Shown piece after piece: positions 61,501-64,000 of a DNA stretch of 64,000 nt. A program made the position numbers and the translations under genes. Positions within the stretch are counted from its first letter, which is position 1, and each line of letters starts with the position of its first letter. The DNA lies in assembly GCA_004794655.1 (NCBI GenBank), contig SMMW01000488.1:248001-312000 (forward strand). Direction: 5' to 3'. This DNA is from Marisa cornuarietis (Eukaryota > Mollusca > Gastropoda > Architaenioglossa > Ampullariidae). Under the pieces are notes generated by a model. That model ran no database searches and had not been told where the DNA came from. It worked only from the letters and a program-made list of their open reading frames with translations.

Positions 61501-61789
61501 GACAGACGGGAGAACAAAGTTTGTTACTGTTACAACTATACACGATTTCTTGATCGCACATAAAAGACAGACAGTTTTATAATTCTCCATGCTCGATGCA
61601 CCATGCATTTCATTTACTTATTCTTCAACATCCGCTATCAAAATGAAATAAAAATGAAATAATGTTTGCCTTTTTTCGCAGAGACAAGATAATATAAATC
61701 ACTGCCAACTCAGGGCACCGAGATGGTACCCGGGGTATATAAGAGGAGGGTCTGCAGAAGGCGAGTCTCAAACAAAAACAAGAAATTGA
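54027..61789 (+). CDS. mucin-like single-pass membrane protein, six-exon model, about 1,714 residues
   Basis: Exons, all joined in matching phase: 54027-54150; 55020-55116; 55352-55445 (or from 55385); 55978-60565; 61251-61384; 61682-61789. Exon 1 follows an in-frame TAA and encodes a signal peptide (MASYESALLLWSLLILSL). Exons 2-3 give a short N-terminal region with three Cys (VACLC and HLCFD) when the longer exon 3 is used. Exon 4 encodes almost the whole ectodomain: a linker, a Ser/Thr/Asn repeat array (about residues 252-955) and about 680 non-repetitive but Ser/Thr-rich residues. Exon 5 encodes one transmembrane helix (VGAGIVVGLMCLCLVVMGIV) followed by a basic stop-transfer HRSRRRQ. Exon 6 completes a 57-residue cytoplasmic tail (HCQLRAPRWYPGYIRG) to TGA at 61787. 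Such ectodomains are expected to be heavily O-glycosylated. No SEA, EGF or other named domain was seen. The full ORF, phases and TM exon are seen in the sequence; function is inference. Without splicing exon 4 would read on to 60660. Confidence 0.72.
54181..54310. repeat. imperfect GT-rich repeat in intron 1 of the mucin-like gene
   Basis: TGTG-rich with many interruptions. Open frames rich in Cys and Val here are artefacts. Confidence 0.8.
55463..55532. repeat. (GT)n microsatellite in intron 3 of the mucin-like gene
   Basis: About 35 GT copies beginning 18 bases after the exon-3 donor. Confidence 0.97.
55978..60565 (+). CDS. giant exon 4 of the mucin-like gene
   Basis: A 4,588-bp exon. The acceptor is ATTTTCTAACAATAG, preceded by an in-frame TAG that belongs to the intron, so translation cannot begin far upstream without splicing. 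ATG at 56023 is the first in frame but is not preceded by a signal peptide, so I do not treat it as the start. The donor ACCACA then GTAAGC at 60566 lacks the usual G before GT but has a consensus GTAAG. The same donor in phase 1 fits the transmembrane exon at 61251. Confidence 0.85.
56416..58528. repeat. coding minisatellite (VNTR), 27-bp then 36-bp units
   Basis: From 56416 to about 57570 there are roughly 42 units of 27 bp encoding NTLSDTTPS and NTLSGTQPT, largely alternating as a 54-bp dimer, with HPNNT variants that create N-glycosylation sequons. From about 57570 the unit becomes 36 bp (NTLSDTTPSTAS), mixed at first with 27-bp units; 58081-58380 holds about eight almost identical 36-bp copies. 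Every unit is a multiple of three, so the frame never breaks. Confidence 0.95.
60570..61245. other. intron 5 of the mucin-like gene
   Basis: AT-rich (T-runs at 60960-61070). Nothing else seen. The acceptor region before 61251 (CACTCTGCCACAG) has only a modest pyrimidine tract. Confidence 0.5.
61251..61384 (+). CDS. exon 5 of the mucin-like gene: transmembrane segment
   Basis: 134 bp, entered in phase 1 and left in phase 0 at CAG then GTAAAT. It encodes a 20-residue hydrophobic helix with small residues (GAGIVVGL) and cysteines, then RSRRR at the cytoplasmic face. Confidence 0.75.
61682..61789 (+). CDS. exon 6 of the mucin-like gene: cytoplasmic tail end
   Basis: Acceptor TTGCCTTTTTTCGCAG before 61682, then 35 codons in phase 0 and TGA at 61787-61789. 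The tail is basic and contains WYPGY. Confidence 0.65.
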   Translation, partial: RQDNINHCQLRAPRWYPGYIRGGSAEGESQTKTRN

Positions 61790-62066
61790 CCAAAAAGGAA
61801 TTTGCAATGTCTGAACTGAAAACTAGACAGTTATCAAGGAGTAAAAACTGTTCCGAAAAATGACTAACGAAACATATTTTTTTAAAGAATCTGCTCGTAT
61901 GTTAACTATTTCACATTTTAAAACATATCTATATCCATTTAGATGTGTCTTCCATGTGGCGTGCATCTTTAATCTGTAGGGCATCATCTAAAAGTTATGA
62001 AAATTATTTCTATATGTACTTCCTAACTGTCCCCCAGCTAAACAGACGGGCCGCACTTTAATAGAA

Positions 62067-62072
62067 AATAAA
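62067..62072 (+). other. possible poly(A) signal of the mucin-like gene
   Basis: AATAAA, 278 bases past the stop codon. Confidence 0.35.
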
Positions 62073-62274
62073 GAGTGCTCTCATCGTCTGTTCATGGAGA
62101 AGCCGACTGTATTCTCGGAAAGAAAGAGGTTGATGGAAACTAGTTAACTTGTAGACTTGTTATCACCAGCCTGTCCAGTGCTCGCTTTTCGCACAGACTT
62201 AGAAGATGAGTTTTATGCATGGTGAGCTTTATATATGGTGAGTGAGTGTTATATATGGTGAGTGAGTGTTATAC

Positions 62275-62585
62275 CACTCACTACCATATATTGAGTTTTA
62301 CTACCACTCACCACCATCTCGTGACTTTTAGACCACTCATCACCATCTCTTGAGTTTTATACCACTCACCCCCATCTCTTGAGTTTTATACCACTCACCA
62401 CCATCTCTTGAGTTTTATACCACTCACCACCATCTCTTGACTTGTATACCACTCACCACCATCTCTTGAGTTTTATACCACTCACCACCATCTCTTGACT
62501 TTTATACCACTCACTACCATCTCTTGACTTTTATACCACTCACTACCATCTCTTGACTTTTATACCACTCACTACCATCTCTTGG
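62275..62585. repeat. minisatellite, 29-bp unit
   Basis: About 11 copies of a 29-bp unit built on CCATCTCTTGAGTTTTATAC plus CACTCACCA, spacing 29 bp where counted (62401, 62430, 62459). Preceded by a few shorter related copies from 62220. Confidence 0.93.
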
Positions 62586-62590
62586 CGACA

Positions 62591-62749
62591 ATGGAGGTTA
62601 CCTTCAACACAAGTTTCCTTAATCACCAGCAAGCGACTGTCTGGGTACCTGGTTTGCTGCATCACATTTTCCCAGCGGGGTCTCAGGTGTCACACCCACT
62701 GGAACCATTTACTTCTTCAGAAAGAACATCGTTTCGTCAACCGTTTTAG
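62591..62749 (+). other. short open frame after the minisatellite, unclear
   Basis: A 52-codon ATG frame (MEVTFNTSFLNHQQATVWV) is protein-like and too short for usual cut-offs, but has no splice, poly(A) or domain support. Confidence 0.15.
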
Positions 62750-62759
62750 AAATTAAACA

Positions 62760-63500
62760 ATGGCGGCCTTCTTTACTGTGACACCCACGACACATGACAC
62801 AAAAGTGACAAGACAGAAATTGAACTGAGGCCACCCAAGTATTTTCTTTTGTTTAAATGTCTGTTGACAATTAATTTTGAAAACAACTCTGATAAGATCA
62901 TCATGAACAAGTTATTGTGTTTTAAAGATGTTAATCAACGGTAAAAGTAAGAAGTGTAAATAAATAATGAAAATGCATCGCTCTCAATGTTCTCACTCAT
63001 TACTGTGTTGACTGCCTTTACTCTCATTTTCTTTTCTTTTATTTCATTTGCTTTCTTTCATTTTATCGTTTCGTTCTTTGGATTTCTTTGGGGAAAGAGG
63101 AGGGATTTTTCTTCACAATTTTTTCTTATCGTTTCTGACACAGCCTCGTCTTAAAAGTTGTCACGAGAAAAGAATTTTGTATGAAGTGTCTCAATATTTT
63201 ATCGATATTTTCACATTTGAACAAATATGAGAGAATTCTATTATTGTAAAGTTAATCACCTTTTTACGTAAAATGGAGCTGAAATTAGTTTCTGAAATGT
63301 TGCTGCAGACACAGCTAACCGTGTCTGGTGATGTAAACTACTGTAACTACTTACACCATGAAGGAAGCACCATTCCAACCATTTTACAAATGTTTTTAAA
63401 GTAACACGTTTAATTGATCACACGGCATTCAACATTACAGTTTCCTTCCAGCCTTGAAGAAAATATTCATAACCTAGCAAGAACAAGACTAGATAGAAAG
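62760..63500. other. non-coding stretch
   Basis: No gene seen. It includes the presumed 3' flank of the minus-strand exon at 63608. Confidence 0.4.
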
Positions 63501-63504
63501 TAAT

Positions 63505-63510
63505 TTTATT
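63505..63510 (-). other. possible poly(A) signal for the exon at 63608
   Basis: AATAAA on the minus strand, about 98 bases beyond the stop. Confidence 0.35.
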
Positions 63511-63607
63511 TGACAAGTGATTGTAAATCACAAGGGATTCGATTTGATAACTAACACTGAATAATTCTGTGTGAGAACAGAAAAGCTGTTTGATGTAGGT
63601 GAACATT

Positions 63608-63745
63608 TTAAACTCTTCGTCTACATTCTATATCAACTGTTGAAACATAATCCCAGCTGAAGGTTTTCCTCAAGCTTTTTCCACCATACCATCTGTGACT
63701 GGCACCATCAGTCATCGCCAGACGAGCAAATGTCAGACGCACTGC
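63608..63745 (-). CDS. candidate terminal exon, unidentified gene entering from the right
   Basis: On the minus strand a long pyrimidine tract (CTCGGTCTTTGTCTTCC) and acceptor CCCTGGCAG precede 63745. In phase 0, 45 codons read AVRLTFARLAMTDGASHRWY, then GGKSLRKTFSWDYVSTVDIE and CRRRV to TAA at 63608. AATAAA follows at 63510. No family recognised; upstream exons would lie beyond the window or were not seen. Confidence 0.38.
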   Translation of the reverse strand, partial: AVRLTFARLAMTDGASHRWYGGKSLRKTFSWDYVSTVDIECRRRV

Positions 63746-63749
63746 CTGC

Positions 63750-64000
63750 CAGGGTTTGGAAGACAAAGACCGAGAGTAGCGAGGACACAAACAGCAGCAG
63801 GGAGCAGCAAAGATCAAGGCTATAAAGAAGAGATAAGTAGGAAAGGAAGCTTCTAATGATCTTATTTTTTTCAGCAAATGACATCGACGTTTGCCAGTCG
63901 TTGTCCGGATCTTCTTCCATGGATCGTGACATATTGATTCCTTTCTTTCAAACAACCGCAGCGACCTCTCTTGGCTGCTTGACATACAGACAGAACATTG
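63750..64000. other. probable intron of the minus-strand candidate
   Basis: Pyrimidine-rich on the minus strand near 63750. The open frame MSRSMEEDPDNDWQTSMSFA (minus, from 63932) may be coding but has no visible donor. Confidence 0.25.

Noticed and set aside
62275..62585. CRISPR-like repeat array
   Set aside because: The 29-bp units are directly adjacent with no unique spacers, in a eukaryotic context.

Overview
The window is non-coding-rich eukaryotic DNA. It is AT-rich, crowded with CA/GT, ATC and TTGA microsatellites, and littered with decayed LINE, SINE and piggyBac copies. Genes are split into short exons with GT..AG introns. The mixture (RTE-type and CR1/Rex-type LINEs, tRNA-derived SINEs, a secreted VWC protein, a long Ser/Thr mucin-like gene) suggests an invertebrate, most likely a gastropod or other mollusc. 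This is inference from style, not from a diagnostic gene.

Layout. 1-2466 is a large piece of a non-LTR retrotransposon on the minus strand, open across its whole visible length. 2.8-48 kb is mostly intergenic or intronic sequence with microsatellites, a perfect SINE insertion at 14.9 kb flanked by a 10-bp target duplication, older SINE copies at 28.0, 30.3 and possibly 19.3 and 43.7 kb, LINE tails at 8.8, 11.9, 31.9, 41.3 and 48.3 kb, and a piggyBac copy at 31.3-32.5 kb interrupted by a LINE tail. Several isolated candidate exons lie among them: a signal-peptide first exon at 9.12 kb (+), a pair at 2.8-3.5 kb (-), a cluster at 33.7-35.6 kb (-), an exon at 35.9 kb (+), a 51-bp micro-exon at 41.18 kb (+) and a terminal exon at 63.6 kb (-). 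None can be named.

Two genes can be modelled end to end. (1) 49395-50416 (-) is a two-exon gene for a 131-residue secreted protein with a canonical ten-cysteine VWC domain and a shorter cysteine-containing tail. (2) 54027-61789 (+) is a six-exon gene, assembled here from the raw sequence with every intron phase agreeing, for a single-pass membrane protein of about 1,714 residues. It has a signal peptide, a small N-terminal region, a very long Ser/Thr/Asn-rich mucin-like ectodomain containing a 2.1-kb coding minisatellite, one transmembrane helix and a 57-residue cytoplasmic tail. The VNTR changes from 27-bp (9-residue) to 36-bp (12-residue) units. No domain family name could be assigned to this protein, and it is the most interesting item in the window.

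The two genes are divergently arranged, with 3.6 kb between their start codons that contains a piggyBac-like remnant and a roughly 100-bp repeat also present in the intron of the VWC gene. There is no evidence that they act together. All exon calls rest on splice-site consensus, phase and open frame seen by eye; RNA evidence was not available.
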